The notes below the pieces were generated by a model that was not told where the DNA came from, made no database searches, and worked only from the letters and a program-made list of their open reading frames with translations. Position numbers and translations under genes: made by a program. DNA of 64,000 nt, taken from assembly GCF_031143425.1 (NCBI RefSeq), contig NC_090443.1:1056841554-1056905553 (forward strand), read 5' to 3'. This DNA comes from Pleurodeles waltl (lineage: Eukaryota; Chordata; Amphibia; Caudata; Salamandridae). Shown here piece by piece: positions 23,901 to 35,420 of the stretch (positions are counted from its first letter, which is position 1; each line of letters starts with the position of its first letter).

Positions 23901-26020
23901 GTGTAGCAGCCAGCGGGAGTAGCGGCAGTGGGATGCTAAGGAAGCAGCAAGAGCAATGTGCGGGGAAGGCTGATGGGCACTGTGTGCAGCGCCACTTTTC
24001 TTAAATATGTCCCGGTGTGTGCAGGAGAAAGCGTGTGCTTTGCACAATGAGCCTGTGGAGGAGACACGTGTGTAGCAGCCAGCGGGAGCAGCGGCAGTGG
24101 GATGCTAAGGAAGCAGCAAGAGCAATGTGCGGGGAAGGATGATGGGCACTGTGTGCAGCGCCACTTTTCTTAAATATGCCCCGGTGTGTGCAAAAGAAAG
24201 CATGTGCTTTGCATGGTGAGCCTGTGGAGAAGACACGTGTGTAGCAGCCAGCGGGAGCAGCGGCAGTGGGATGCTAAGGAAGCAGCAAGAGCAATGTGCG
24301 GGGAAGGCTGATGGGCACTGTGTGCAATGCCACTTTTCTTAAATATGCCCCGGTGTGTGCAGAAGAAAGTGTGTGCTTCGCACAGTGAGCCTGTGGAGAA
24401 GGCACGTGTGTAGCAGCCAGCGGGAGCAGCGGCAGTGGGATGCTAAGGAAGCAGCAAGAGCAATGTGCGGGGAAGACTGATGGCCACTATGTGCAGCACC
24501 ACTTTTCTTAAATATGTCCCGGTGTGTGCAGAAGAAAGCGTGTACTTTGCACGGTGAGCCTGTGGAGAAGACACGTGTGTAGCAGCCAACGGGAGCAGCG
24601 GCAGTGGGATGCTAAGGAAGCAGCAAGAGCAATGTGCGGGGAAGGCTGATGGGCACTGTGTGCAATGCCACTTTTCTTAAATATGCCCCGGTGTGTGCAG
24701 AAGAAAGCGTGTGCTTTGCACGGTGAGCCTGTGGAGAAGACACGTGTGTAGCAGCTAGTGTGAGCAGCGGCAGTGGGATGCTAAGGAAGCAGCAAGAGCA
24801 ATGTGCGGGGAAGGCTGATGGGCACTGTGTGCAGCGCCACTTTTCTTAAATATGTCCCGGTGTGTGCAGGAGAAAGCGTGTGCTTTGCACAGTGAGCCTG
24901 TGGAGAAGGCACGTGTGTAGCAGCCAGCGGGAGCAACGGCAGTGGGATGCGCAGGAAGCAGCAAGAGCAATGTGCGGGAAAGGCTGATGGGCACTGTGTG
25001 CAATGCCACTTTTCTTAAATATGCCCCTGTGTGTGCAGAAGAAAGCGTGTGCTTTGCACGGTGAGCCTGTGGAGAAGACACGTGTGTAGCAGCCAGTGGG
25101 AGCAGCGGCAGTGGGATGCGCAGGAAGCAGCAAGAGCAAGGTGCGGGGAAGGCTGATGGCCACTATGTGCAGCGCCACTTTTCTTAAATATACCCCTGTG
25201 TGTGCAAAAGAAAGTGTGTGCTTTGCACAGTGAGCCTGTTGAGAACGCACGTGTGTAGCTGCCAGTGGGAGCAGCGGCAGTGGGATGCTAAGGAAGCAAC
25301 AAGAGCAATGTGCGGGGAAGGCTGATGGGCACTGTGTGCTGCGCCACTTTTCTTAAATATGCCCCTGTGTGTGCAGAAGAAAGCGTGTGCTTTGCACGGT
25401 GAGCCTGTGGAGAAGACACGTGTGTAGCAGCCAGTGGGAGCAGCGGCAGTGGGACACGCAGGAAGCAGTGAGAGCAACGTGCGGGGAAGGCTGATGGGCA
25501 CTGTGTGCAGCGCCACTTTTCTTAAATATGCCCCTGTGTGTGCAGAAGAAATCATGTGCTTTGCACGCTGAGCCTGTGGAGAAGACACGTGTGTAGCAGC
25601 CAGTGGGAGCAGCAGCAGTGGGGGGCTGTTAACGAAGCAGTCAGTGCAACGTGCGGGGAAGGCTGATGGGCACTGTGTGCAGCACCACTTTTCTTAAATA
25701 TGCCCCGGTGTGTGCAGAAGGCGTGTGCTTTTCAGCAGTGAGCCTGTGGAGAAGGCACGTGTGTAGCTGCCAGTGGGAGCAGTGGCAGTGGGATGCTAAG
25801 GAAGCAGCGAGAGCAATGTGCTGGGAAGGCTGATGGGCACTGTGTGCAGCGCCACTTTTCTTAAATATGTCCCGGTGTGTGCAGAAGAAAGCGTGTGCTT
25901 TGCACAGTGAGCCTGTGGAGAAGGCACGTGTGTAGCATCTAGTGTGAGCAGCGGCAGTGGGGGGCTGTTAAGGAAGCAGAGGGAGTAATACGCAGCGAAG
26001 GCTGACGGGCACCGTGTGGA
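20970..26020. repeat. 169-bp satellite array, about 30 units
   Basis: The landmark GTGAGCCTGTGGAGAA recurs at 20,996, 21,165, 21,334, 21,503 and 21,672, a constant 169-bp step, and on to about 25,910. Other fixed boxes are ACGTGTGTAGCAGCCAG, GGATGCTAAGGAAGCAG, AATGTGCGGGGAA, GGGCACTGTGTGCA and CTTTTCTTAAATATG. Some units are 171 bp. There is no CENP-B-box-like motif that I can see. Minus-strand open frames of up to 134 residues run through it, but they follow the repeat and 169 is not divisible by three, so they are not genes. The left edge fades out between 20,790 and 20,970; the right edge is abrupt near 26,020. Confidence 0.95.
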
Positions 26021-26184
26021 GCTGATAATATAGACACAAAACTTCTTTTTTGGAACAAGATTCTTTGCAAATAAGATGTGAAGACCCGTAATTGTTTGAA
26101 TGCGGAAGATCCTATAAAGAATCCAGAATCGTGTTTTTTGGCGTGTGTGGGGGGGTTTAAATGTAAAGTCTCCTGATAAACCAA

Positions 26185-26650
26185 GGAGCATATTTTAGAG
26201 TCCCTAGAGCCACATATAGCCCCACCATACAGTCATTTGTTTTACGCTACGGCGGAGCTGATGTGCCATTTTCCCTGCACCATATTTAGACAGTGGTGCA
26301 ATGCTTGCATTGTGCCACTTTGTAAACCCTTGTGCCACATTATGCCTGCGCCAGGCATTATGTATGCCAGGGGTACGTTTCAGCGCTGGGGGGACCAAAA
26401 AAATGGTACAAGGAAATCTAAGAGGGCACTGCTTAGAGCAGGAATTAAAAGGGGGCATGCCATTATTTTGGTGTTACTCCTGCAGAGTACATTAATAGCA
26501 TTAAAAAATGACGCTATTGGCCCTTACCCTACTCCAGGGTGTATCGTATTTTAAATACGGCGCACACATGGTGGCGGTAGGCGGGTGCTAAGGGGCGCCA
26601 GGAAAGAGGCCCTGCCCTGGGTGCAGCGCCACTTTACTTAAATCTGCTCC
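26185..26650. mobile_element. AT-rich hairpin-chain MITE, second copy
   Basis: Starts GGAGCATATTTTAGAG and ends CTTAAATCTGCTCC, matching terminal inverted repeats. CAA at 26,182-26,184 and CAA at 26,651-26,653 form a 3-bp target duplication. Internal hairpins include AGTGGTGCAATGC with GCATTGTGCCACT near 26,290-26,320 and AATAGC with GCTATT near 26,494-26,518. It shares the ATTATGCCTG(C/G)CGC block with 9,448-9,937. It is non-coding. Confidence 0.75.
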
Positions 26651-27092
26651 CAAATGTCATTGTGTAGCCAATGGCTACATCTTCTGTCCTGTTAATTATC
26701 CTACTATTAACCACAGAGGGTGGGGCACCCATGGTACTATGCACTCATAGCACGCGCCTTCAGGAGTATAAGCCTTGCAAAGCGCACAAAATGGTCTTGA
26801 GCAAGGCACCCCTCTAAGTACTGTTTCCCTCAATTCTCCCAAATATTACCACCCCTTTTCACACCCTCTCCCTTCTCCCCCAAAGTGCATGCTGTGCTTG
26901 CAGACACCCTAAAACAGAAAGCACCCACAACCGCAGCAGGAGGTGGCATGAGCTAGTGCCACTCACGGTGCCCCACTGATATAGTTTAACTTTCTACAGA
27001 AACCTGTTGGGCTAAAAGCATATTCTGTATGGACAGAACCCAACACATACAGTGATTCTGTGCAGATTCACCTGAGCCTTAAAGGAAAACAC

Positions 27093-27176
27093 TGAGGTCC
27101 TGATTTATGAAAAGTTAGCACCTCCTTGGTGGCATATTCTGATGCAAAAGTGGTGCGAACTTACAAAATAAGGCCC
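27093..27176. mobile_element. Short MITE-like fold-back remnant
   Basis: The segment runs from GGTCCTGATTTATG to AACTTACAAAATAAGGCCC, whose ends are imperfect inverted repeats resembling the GGGCCTGATTTA termini of the other MITEs here. No target duplication is visible. The sequence 26,655-27,090 shows nothing else. Confidence 0.4.
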
Positions 27177-27275
27177 ATATTTATAGGAAAATGACAGAGC
27201 GCAACGATGCACCAAAATTGGCAGGGCACGCCCACAGCAACACTCATTGCACGCCCCTCTGACAACTGCGCCGGA

Positions 27276-27340
27276 GGGCCCATATTTAGAAGGAGGTGTA
27301 ATGCCACAAGAAGTAGCGTTACACCTCCTGTTTATGGAGC
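27276..27340. mobile_element. MITE end with 11-bp hairpin
   Basis: GGGCCCATATTTAGA is followed by AGGAGGTGTAA (27,291-27,301) and its reverse complement TTACACCTCCT (27,319-27,329). The start and the first hairpin resemble the left end of the AT-rich hairpin-chain elements; the right end is not identified. The 27,340-27,840 interval is AT-rich and unassigned. Confidence 0.4.
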
Positions 27341-27839
27341 CGAGGTTAGCGCCACTGGAGTGTCACGTAACACACGTAGACAACAGTAAAACTCTAAAGC
27401 CAAACAAAAACAGTTATAAGAAACCTTCGCTTAAACTGACAAATAAATAGAGTCAATAGAATTATAGTAATCCTTTTGCAAACATTTTAAACCAAACCAA
27501 AAAATAAAGGCACCCCAAACAATGCAAATAAAGCACTGAAAACGTAACGCAAACACGGCGCTAAGCCAGTGAACGGAAACACAAACACTTCTCACCTTCA
27601 AAAGTAAAACAAAAAGTCCCTAAGGCAGGATATAGGAAAAGATAGTGGAAGGGTACAGTACTTCGGCCACGCTCCATGGGAGTAAACAACTGTCAAAAAG
27701 GTGGGACAAAGAAGACGCATTGACCCCTTACAAGCGACCAAATTTAAACGACATTGACAAAAAGAAACAAAAATCAGAAGGCGGGATGTGAGCCCACAAA
27801 GTATAAAAGAGCCGGCTGCCAAGTGACCGCACAAGCGCT

Positions 27840-28303
27840 CTCCAGGCTTGACCTCAGAAGGAGAGGGGATAAAGGACATCCTTGCCTTGTGCCTTGATGT
27901 AACTCCAAGGGGAGGAGAGTTCACCATTTCTTCCAATCTTCGCTCTATGATTGGCATAAAGAGCCCAAGGAATGTTGATAAAGGGCATGTGCCTCCAGGA
28001 CCACCTGAAGGGAAGGCCAGTATCACTCGCTGCAACAGGCATAGAGGAGACCCTCGCCTTTTCCACAACATGGCAAAAGGTACAAATGTTATCTCTGGCC
28101 AATCTGCCCTTAACAAAGACCACTCGAGAGTTGTGGATGAGTTTCAGAATAACAGTTTCTATTCTCATTGCCCAAATGTCAGCAAATATTTTTGCTTCCA
28201 AATTGATCAATGAGACAGGGCGATAGTTTTTGGGTTCTGAGTGGTCTTTATCTTTTTTAGGAATTACCGCAATGGCGCATCTGCTGCGGTACCGGAGACG
28301 CAA
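27840..28303 (-). pseudogene. L1/Tx1 LINE reverse transcriptase, N-terminal half
   Basis: The minus-strand frame 28,303-27,854 opens with AIAVIPKKDKDHSEPKNYRP followed by VSLINLEAKIFADIWAMRIE and FVKGRLARDNI, the unmistakable start of an L1-type RT domain. Near 27,895-27,860 a different frame reads GTRQGCPLSPLL, the conserved block before the catalytic motif. The frame changes between the two, so the copy is a pseudogene. The YADD motif and everything after it are not recognisable below 27,840. Confidence 0.85.
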
Positions 28304-28440
28304 CCCTTCAGATGGAAGTAATCTAGGGTGTTCCTGAGCTACCCAATCAGGGAATGTTTGAAGGTTTTTTAGATGGTAATGGGGAAGCCAGCTGAGCCTG
28401 GAACTTTCCCAGAACGGATGGAGTTGCTGGCATTTAAAAT

Positions 28441-29830
28441 TTAGGACTGGTCAATGGGTTTATTCAGCTTAGATTTATCGGGTTCTGAGAGTTTGACAAT
28501 ATAGAGTCTACTTAGGAAGCTTTTGCAGTCGAGCTTCTCGCAAGGGGCACTGGGTGTATATAGTTTAGCGTAGAAATCTTTATATATCTCTAATATCTCA
28601 TTTGTTTCGTGTTTGAGGGAACCACTTGCGGCTTTGATATGTGTAATGCTATTAGAGGCGTTCTTAAATTTGAGAGCGGCCATTAAGGTTTTACCAGCCC
28701 TAGTAAGAAGTAGAGGTTGCTTGGATTTTTGGGCGTGTACCCAGAGGTAGGCTCTTTTACTGACATTGGAATTGAAATTGTATTTTAATATTTTGATATA
28801 ATTGAGTGCACCCTTAGCTTTCGTGTTCCTGAAAACTGGCTCTTTATTTTTCATTTCAGTAGCCAGCTTTTGGAGGGTTTCTTTAATCTCATGATTTTTC
28901 TTGGTCTTGAGTTTTATGATATGGCCCCTCATCCAGCATTTGAACTCATCCCAGAGAACTACGGGTGAGGAGATCGATTTTGCGTTCTCTTTGAAGTAGA
29001 AATCAATATCTTTTTTTTAGATCTGTTATATCTTTTGGATTTTCCAAAATGTCTCCATTCACGCACCAGATCCTCGTTCTCCGTCTATTGAAAGTGTTTT
29101 GGATGTTCATAGAAATTGTGGCGTGGTCAGATATCAAGATGGGATAGTTTTGGTCACTGATGTGGATTGAAAAAGAGGGTCTGAGACCTGTAGATAATCA
29201 ATAGAAAAGAAACTGGATTGTTGGGGAGAGAAAAAGGGAAAAGTCATTACTGGTGGGATTATGGAGTTTCCAAACATCTCTTAGTCCTTGTTTAGTGCAG
29301 AGGTTAATCATTTGTTTGTGGGATCCGGGGCTCCTGAAATTGAATGCCGAATGTCGATCAAGGATCGGATCCATCGGGAGATTAAAATCTCAACCTAGGA
29401 TCAGTTTTGAATTGACCATCAGTTCCGTCTGTCTCCTATTGATAGACATCCAGAATGCCCATCATCTGCATTAGGGGCGTATATGTTCATGACTTATAAC
29501 TCTTGTTTCCCAGCATTCAACCTAGTGAGCAACCATCCACTGAGAGTGTTGTGTTCAGCTGAAATTACTGCTAGTCCTGAAGCCTTCGAGATAAGGGTAA
29601 ACACACCATTTTTCTTCCCACATGCGTCTGAATTTACCACCTCAGCTACCCACCCTCTTCTCATTAAGGGGTGCGTTTCTATAGCTAATTTTAGCTTCTT
29701 GCAGCGGTATGATATCCCCTGCTAAACTTTTACAGTAATCCAGGGTTTTTGTTCTTTTTGAACTGTTTAGTCGTTGTTCGTAAGCCACTGGTTATTTCGC
29801 CTGATGTTTAGATGTGCTTCTCAGTGTCAC
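28441..29830 (-). pseudogene. L1/Tx1 LINE ORF2: endonuclease and linker
   Basis: This is the upstream part of the same element. Minus-strand sequence near 29,810-29,690 reads the beginning of an APE-type endonuclease (an ...IIPLQEAK-type block), followed by broken endonuclease sequence to about 29,000. The 163-residue frame 28,932-28,441 is the linker between endonuclease and RT (RGHIIKLKTKKN, FRNTKAKGALNYIK, EILEIYKDFYAKLYTP). Multiple frame changes are present. ORF1 is not recognised in the GC-rich sequence 29,830-31,080, which holds nothing else I can name. Confidence 0.75.
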
Positions 29831-31079
29831 CTCATGTTTCCAGATCCATATGAGGAGGTCTTCCTCAGTCCAGAGGCATGCCATTGAGTCCATCGAGTGG
29901 CCAGGTGTAGAAGGGCAAGCGCTGTACAGGTGGGGCACTGGAAGCCGGATCTGTCTGCGGGCTTCCGATGGTGGTGCTAAGAGGCAGCGATGTTTCCAGA
30001 AACCCTTAGACAGGTGTGAGAGCAGGGATTAAGCAAGGCCTTAGTGATGTGCAGGGCCACCTAGGCCATGCACATGGGAGTACACAATCTAACAAGCAGA
30101 CGTGTTCAAAATAGCTTGGCACCAAGAGCTGTGTCTCCTACTCAGGCCTGTTCCCTTAAGCAGTGAAAATGACGTGGATCAGCTCGGTTGGCACAGGGAG
30201 GGCAGGGTGCCTGAGAGCTATGTACAATATCTCACCACCATCCTCAACATCAGCGCGTCACTGCTCGTACAGCAGGCCTCACTTGGCTTCAAAGCTCTGG
30301 CCGAGAGGATTGCAGAAATGTTTGCTGATTGCCGCCTCCGTGTCCTTGAGGTCATATTCACTACTCCAGCTTGCTCTGGGAGAACGCGTTTCGTCCCCTC
30401 ACTCCTCCGGCCCCCCGCTTCACTCCGCTCCGTCTGCCATCTTAGGTGAGCACACAGGTTGTGGCAAAGCGGGTCAGGTACAGCGGGCCATCGGTACCTG
30501 GCAAAACCAGCTGCAAAGATCTCTTTCTTCACATACTAGGCTTCGGCCATGATGGTGTGGGCAGCAGAATTAAAAATCCAAAGATGAGGCCGGCATTGCG
30601 CAGAGCGCTCTCCGGAGCGCAAGAGTGAGCCACCATCTTGCCTGGTACCAGGCCATGTCCCCTACCTGTTTAAAAAAAATATATATCTAAACAGTAAACA
30701 TGCAACAGTGGCTCTTTAAATATTGGTTACCTTGTCAGACCGTCACACCTTAAAGGCCCAACCATCTTGGCAGTGTTCCCGCCTCATTTACATCATGGAA
30801 CGGAATTACATTCTACCATTGACAGGAGTGAATATCCAACGATCTCTGGAGTGGGGATGGATTGGGGAAAATGTTCTGTACATATAGAAACTTGTGAGTG
30901 CAGCCAAACAACTAGTTTTACCTGTTGACCCTTGTGTGCCCCAGACCTACAAACATTCCTAGAGATACTATCTCTCAGACTGTTCAGATGGCTTGTGATC
31001 CAACTTCTCCTAAACTCCAGACACACAAGGCTGGCGACCACCCCCACCAGAGCCCTCACCACATAGCACACACTAATTC

Positions 31080-31930
31080 ACAGCCATTTTCACTGCACTT
31101 AAGTAACTTATAAGTCACCTATATGTCTAACCTTCATTTACTGAAGGCTAGGTGCAAAGTTACTAAGTGAGAGGGCACCCTTGCACTAGCAAAGGTGCCC
31201 CCCACACTGTCCAGGACCAATTCCCCGGACTTCGTGAGTGCGGGGATACCATTACACGTGTGCACTACATATAGGTGAATACCTATAGGTAGATTCACAA
31301 TGGTAACTCCGAATATAGCCATGTAAGGTGTCTAAGACCATGGATTGTCCCCATTCCAAATCTGGTATTGAGGGGCCAATCCCATGCATCCTGGGGGCTC
31401 CACCATGGACCTCCAGTACTGCCAAACCAGCTCTCTGAGGCTTGCACTGCAACTACAGCTGCTGCCACCTCACAGACAGGGTTCTGCCCTCCTGGAGTCT
31501 GAGCAGCTCAGTTCCAGGAAGGCAGAACAAAGCATTTCCTTTGTGAGGAGGGTGTTACACCCTCTCCCTTTAGAAATAGGTGTTACAGGCTTGGGAGGGG
31601 TAGTCTCCCAGAGCCTCTGGAAATGCGTTGAAGGGCACAGATGGTGCCCTCCTTGCATATGCCAGTCTACAGCAGTTCAGGGACCCCCAGTCCCTGCTCT
31701 GGCGCGAAACTGGACAAAGGAAAGGGGAGTGATCACTCCCCTGTCCATCACCACCCAAGGGGTGGTGCCCAGAGCTTCTCCAGTGTGTCTCTGGCATTCG
31801 CCATCTTGCTTTCCAAGGTGTTGGGACACTCTGGAGATCTCTGAGTGGCCAGTGCCAGCAGGAAGGCTGGCCTGGCTTGTAGTGGATACCAAGGGGTACT
31901 TACACTCTGTACCAGGTCCAGTTATCCCCT
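31080..31930 (+). repeat. Dispersed repeat A, copy 2
   Basis: Same landmarks and order as 17,990-18,870, closely matching through CCTCACAGACAGG, the GTGTTACACCCTCTCCC block, CTTGGGAGGGGTAG and the GGGACCCCCAGTCCCT block. It then adds the TGGCCTGGCTTGTAGTGG...GGTACTTACAC segment that also starts the composite repeat at 40,385. It ends against a MITE-end fragment. The 182-codon open frame across it is composition-driven and not a gene. Confidence 0.7.
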
Positions 31931-31933
31931 AGA

Positions 31934-31955
31934 CCGCCAGGGTCATAATGACCCC
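31934..31955. mobile_element. Terminal fragment of a GC-rich hairpin-chain MITE
   Basis: CCGCCAGGGTCATAATGACC plus two bases matches the terminal inverted repeat of the elements at 50,592 and 63,828 (CCGCCAGGGTCAGAATGACC form). Only the end is present, sitting exactly between dispersed repeat A and the foamy-like ERV sequence. Confidence 0.5.
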
Positions 31956-32820
31956 CTTTGTCTGTGATCCTGCACTACAAACTCAAGAATTTCTCCAGTA
32001 TGAACAAGAATACTCCATGCCCACTAACATAATGCCTCTAGATCAGTATAAATGTATAATATATACTGACGGATCAGCTCAGCCTGCTATAGGCACCATG
32101 CACCAATACTCTGCAGCTTGCTCAGCTGTATATGGAGTAATGAGGGATGAAGAATTCCACCCACAACAGACCTTCACACAGTCTCTAGGGGATTGCACTG
32201 CATAACTGGATGATTCTGGCACTAGAAGACACCAATCCTGAATTCCCCACACTAATAGTGTGTGGTTCGTGTTACTGTCTCCAGTCTTTTAATGAGAATG
32301 TGCACTATTGGCACCTACATGGATTCAGAGACTCAAAAGGGAATACTATGAAGCATAAAGTGCTTTGGGGAAAGGTGGCAGAGCTCAAACACAGTCTGCC
32401 ACGGGCTCATGCAATTCATACATTGAGGGCATGATGTAGAGTTTGGCGGATGGGGTTACTCCATCACGAATGTGACGGATATCCCATCCGCCATATTACA
32501 ATCCCATTAGATCCTATGGGAATCATAATACGGCAGACAAGATATCCGCCACGTTTGTGACGGAGTAACCCATTCGCCAAATGCCGAATCAGGTCCTGAG
32601 TCACCAACATGTTGGAATACACGTGGGGAATTCACTGGCTGATGAAGCAGCCAAATCTGCAGTTACGACACCTACAGGAGCTTCAATTACTCGTTCCCAT
32701 ATGAGGGTGGATGAAGAAATAATGGCTTCGTTAATGCTTCCGGCAACGGCACCCTTTACCAAAAGCATATCCAGCAAAAGTGTCCTACTACTTAAGTGCT
32801 TTTGCTACCATTCCAGGTAG
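31955..32820 (+). pseudogene. pol: Foamy-virus-like ERV RNase H, split by a MITE
   Basis: Three plus-strand pieces form one RNase H domain. 31,948-32,205 carries the first catalytic Asp in IIYTDGSAQPAIG and ends in SLGDCTA. 32,210-32,434 continues with LILALED-type sequence, a second-Asp region altered to VCGSCY, and NVHYWHLHGFRDSKGN. After the inserted MITE, 32,600-32,720 gives HQHVGIHVGNSLADEAAKSA with the last Asp. The YW...GF...K segment and the YTDGSA start are closer to spumavirus RNase H than to other retroviruses. A stop and frame change at 32,205 and the insertion disable it. Confidence 0.75.
32427..32596. mobile_element. 170-bp fold-back MITE inserted in ERV RNase H
   Basis: Begins GGGCATGATGTAGAGTTTGG and ends CGCCAAATGCCGAATCAGGTCC. 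TGA at 32,424-32,426 and TGA at 32,597-32,599 are the target duplication. The two arms (GGCGGATGGGGTTACTCC, then GACGGAGTAACCCATTCGCC at the right) make the element nearly a full palindrome around ATCCTATGGGA. It is non-coding; the 3-bp duplication and short inverted repeats fit PIF/Harbinger-type movement. Confidence 0.85.
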
Positions 32821-32879
32821 GGGGGTAAAGAGGGAGGTAGGGTGATTGAGTGATGCCCACTAAGACCGTAGGTTAGAAT

Positions 32880-33115
32880 AGAATTAATTAAAGCAGCACA
32901 TGAGGGCGTAGCATTTGCCCATGCTTGTGTGGCGGCCACAGTCTCTGCTAATGGTGCCATGGTGTGTACAACCAGACAAAGCAGTGTGTCCTCAGTTGTA
33001 ACATTTCCCATCAAATTAAAGCTCCACCATTGCACACCCACTGCAGACACCCCTCTTAGTTGCAAACAAACTGCACAATGCGTGTGTCTAGACCATACAA
33101 ATCCCGGATATGTTT
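32880..33115 (+). pseudogene. pol: Probable integrase N-terminal remnant of the foamy-like ERV
   Basis: A plus-strand frame reads AAHEGVAFAHACVAATVS, resembling the two-histidine half of an integrase zinc-binding domain, and ends with a cysteine pair in QCVCLDHTN. The DDE core that should follow is absent: sequence that looks like envelope begins directly. This suggests a large deletion between integrase and env. The identification rests on short motifs. Confidence 0.35.
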
Positions 33116-35420
33116 AAAGTTGCTATGGGTGATGTGATAACCCTATGTGTAGTTTCCAATGAATGGGACAGTAAAACTTTTTGTTCAGTGCCGACTGAGC
33201 TTGAATTTTATACTATATTTGAAAGGGAGGGTATGTACATGAGTTCAGCAAATTATGGTGAAATGTTTTTCTATTATCCCTAAGCACATCATTACCTACA
33301 TAGAGCTAGGACTCCATGTAAAGTTTTTAATTACACACAATGGGAACATTGCCCGACTCCACCAGTGGGAAGCTCCAAACCATATTTAGATGAATTCTCA
33401 TATTTGTCTGGGCATGATGCTTCATAACCTGTGTCTTATTATTTTAAATTAACACCTTCAAAAGCAAAGAAAAATATGTTGTCCCGCACAATACTAATTT
33501 ATTAAAATTCATTTGTTTCCTAACTAGCAATTAAAGGCTATGAGTATTGGAAAGAAACACTTGTTTTAAAATCAGTTTGGGGAACATAAAAGCAGGCAAG
33601 TGCAGGGCCTGGATGCCTTATTTAAAGTGTGTCGAATTCCACTACAGACGATTTTTCTGAATGACCTAGTACAGCAAACCACTTACTTGCATCTAGCCAA
33701 AATTAAAGAAATGAAGGTGCCCAGTATCCCCTCACCTGCACAATTTGAAAATTGGCAACACTTAGTAAATCACACTGAAGAACAGTTCAATGAAATGATG
33801 CAGAATTGTACATTTAACTTTAAACTTTCAGGTCCTCACTGGTGGTTATTGTGGTCAGTGGTCAGTGGACAGATATGGCTGTCATGCACATTTTGTAAAC
33901 TCTTCACAGAGCTTCAAAGCAAGCAGACCAGACCCTCGTTATATTCAGTCTTATCATTCAGAGATGGTCACCACTTATAGCGTCAGGAAGTTATGCCAGC
34001 ACTGGTTGCAACATTCCACTCTATCTACAGTAAAAGATCACTTCTCTCTCCTCTCTGATGACATGGATTTACAGGATTTCTTGTTAGGCCCCAGGTCATC
34101 ATGTTCCAAAAACTTTCTTTATGCTATTTACAATGAAATATGGACGCTTTCTCAAATGGAAACTGCTGCTCGTTTAAGGCAAATCAATCAGGCTAATTTG
34201 GAAAAAGCACTGATTGTTGTGGATAATGGAATGAATACAATAACTAACAATGTATCATCTGCAATTGATTTTATCCAAATTGATGTCTTTTTTACAGCAT
34301 GGGCAAAGTCAGCTTAGAGCTATTATGCAGTTGAGTTGAACACTACAAGTTTTGAAATTGAACCGTGTGCCCATTTTTAATTTTACCCCTAAACAATAAA
34401 TGATGGCAAATAATGAGGATATAAAGCTGCTTTTCACAGTAGCCAAAACACCATCCACAGAATGGCTCCTTTATGGAGTTAAACAACAAAAGCACTGACT
34501 CCTGAACGAGAGCAGCATCCCTTCAGTGCACAACGGAACACCTCCACTGAGGTTTGATATGTTAATCCTCTTTTTAAGAAACATACCTCATTGCTAATTT
34601 CAATGTTTCAGTTCACATCATGCTTGAAACTATTTCCAGCAGGCAGATTTAGAGGAGAGCTTTATTCATGAGGTGTTGGAATTACCCTTCGATTACAGAT
34701 GTGTGGGTGGGGACAAAAAGGTTTTTCTTAGTGGAAACAAATGCAAAACTTCTCTAAGCCAATCAATGACTTGTAAACCGGTGACATTGCACAATGCGTG
34801 TAATGTGTCCGTGTTCACTCTGGCACCTTACTTCAAGGCAGTACCAGGTTCCTTGATTCACCCAGTATTTCAGCTACTGTCAAATGGAAGATATTTGATG
34901 CTGAATGATCAAGGCTGTTGTGGAATGAGAGCAGGTGTCTCCTACGTGGTTTCTGTTTCTCAAATAGTGTCCGTCTGTAATAACGTATTGTTTATTCCCA
35001 CAGATGAGATAGGGTAGCTAGTCTGTAGTTTTCCATTCCTACCTTTAATGCTAATTTTGACAAGCTGAGCAGGCTGAAAGCTCTATTGTTTCAGAAAAAC
35101 GCAGCTCTTACATCTGCCTGTGAAACCTTTGAACTGCAAGTTGTAAGGTCATCCTCTGAAAGAAAATTGCTGTTAAACAACAACTTTCCCTGACATTTCG
35201 GCATCTTTAATTCTTCCAGCACCGCTGGTGTTCTACACTTTTTTAAAGCGGATGGGTCTGGTTTTGTCTGCACGTTCCAGATTGTTTTGGAGTGAAACCA
35301 TCTTTTATACACTCTTCGTTTTCAAGTATATTTGGAGGCAAACCACTTATGTTATTCTTAATTGGTGGTATTTTAATTGTACTTTTGCTGCCCCACAATG
35401 GATGTCCCATCTCAAAGCCA
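33115..35420 (+). pseudogene. env: Foamy-like ERV envelope region (broken)
   Basis: Plus-strand frames follow one another: 33,115-33,290 and 33,320-33,510 (cysteine-bearing, with the sequon-like FNYTQW), 33,600-33,980, 33,865-34,317 and 34,673-35,017. The fourth has a long amphipathic heptad-like stretch (TAARLRQINQANLEKALIVV). The fifth is cysteine-rich (KCKTSLSQSMTCKP, NDQGCCGMR), as expected of a membrane-distal ectodomain. Order after pol and the cysteine/heptad pattern suggest a large envelope of spumavirus type. Direct similarity is weak, and frameshifts separate the pieces. Confidence 0.45.

Noticed and set aside
22648..25588. Open frames of up to 134 codons on the minus strand of the satellite
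   Set aside because: They follow the 169-bp repeat, repeat the same peptide in shifted registers, and start and stop with unit variants. No gene.
32636..32660. Hammerhead-like CTGATGA near 32,637
   Set aside because: It lies inside the RNase H reading (the ADEA segment); no helix II or GAAA.
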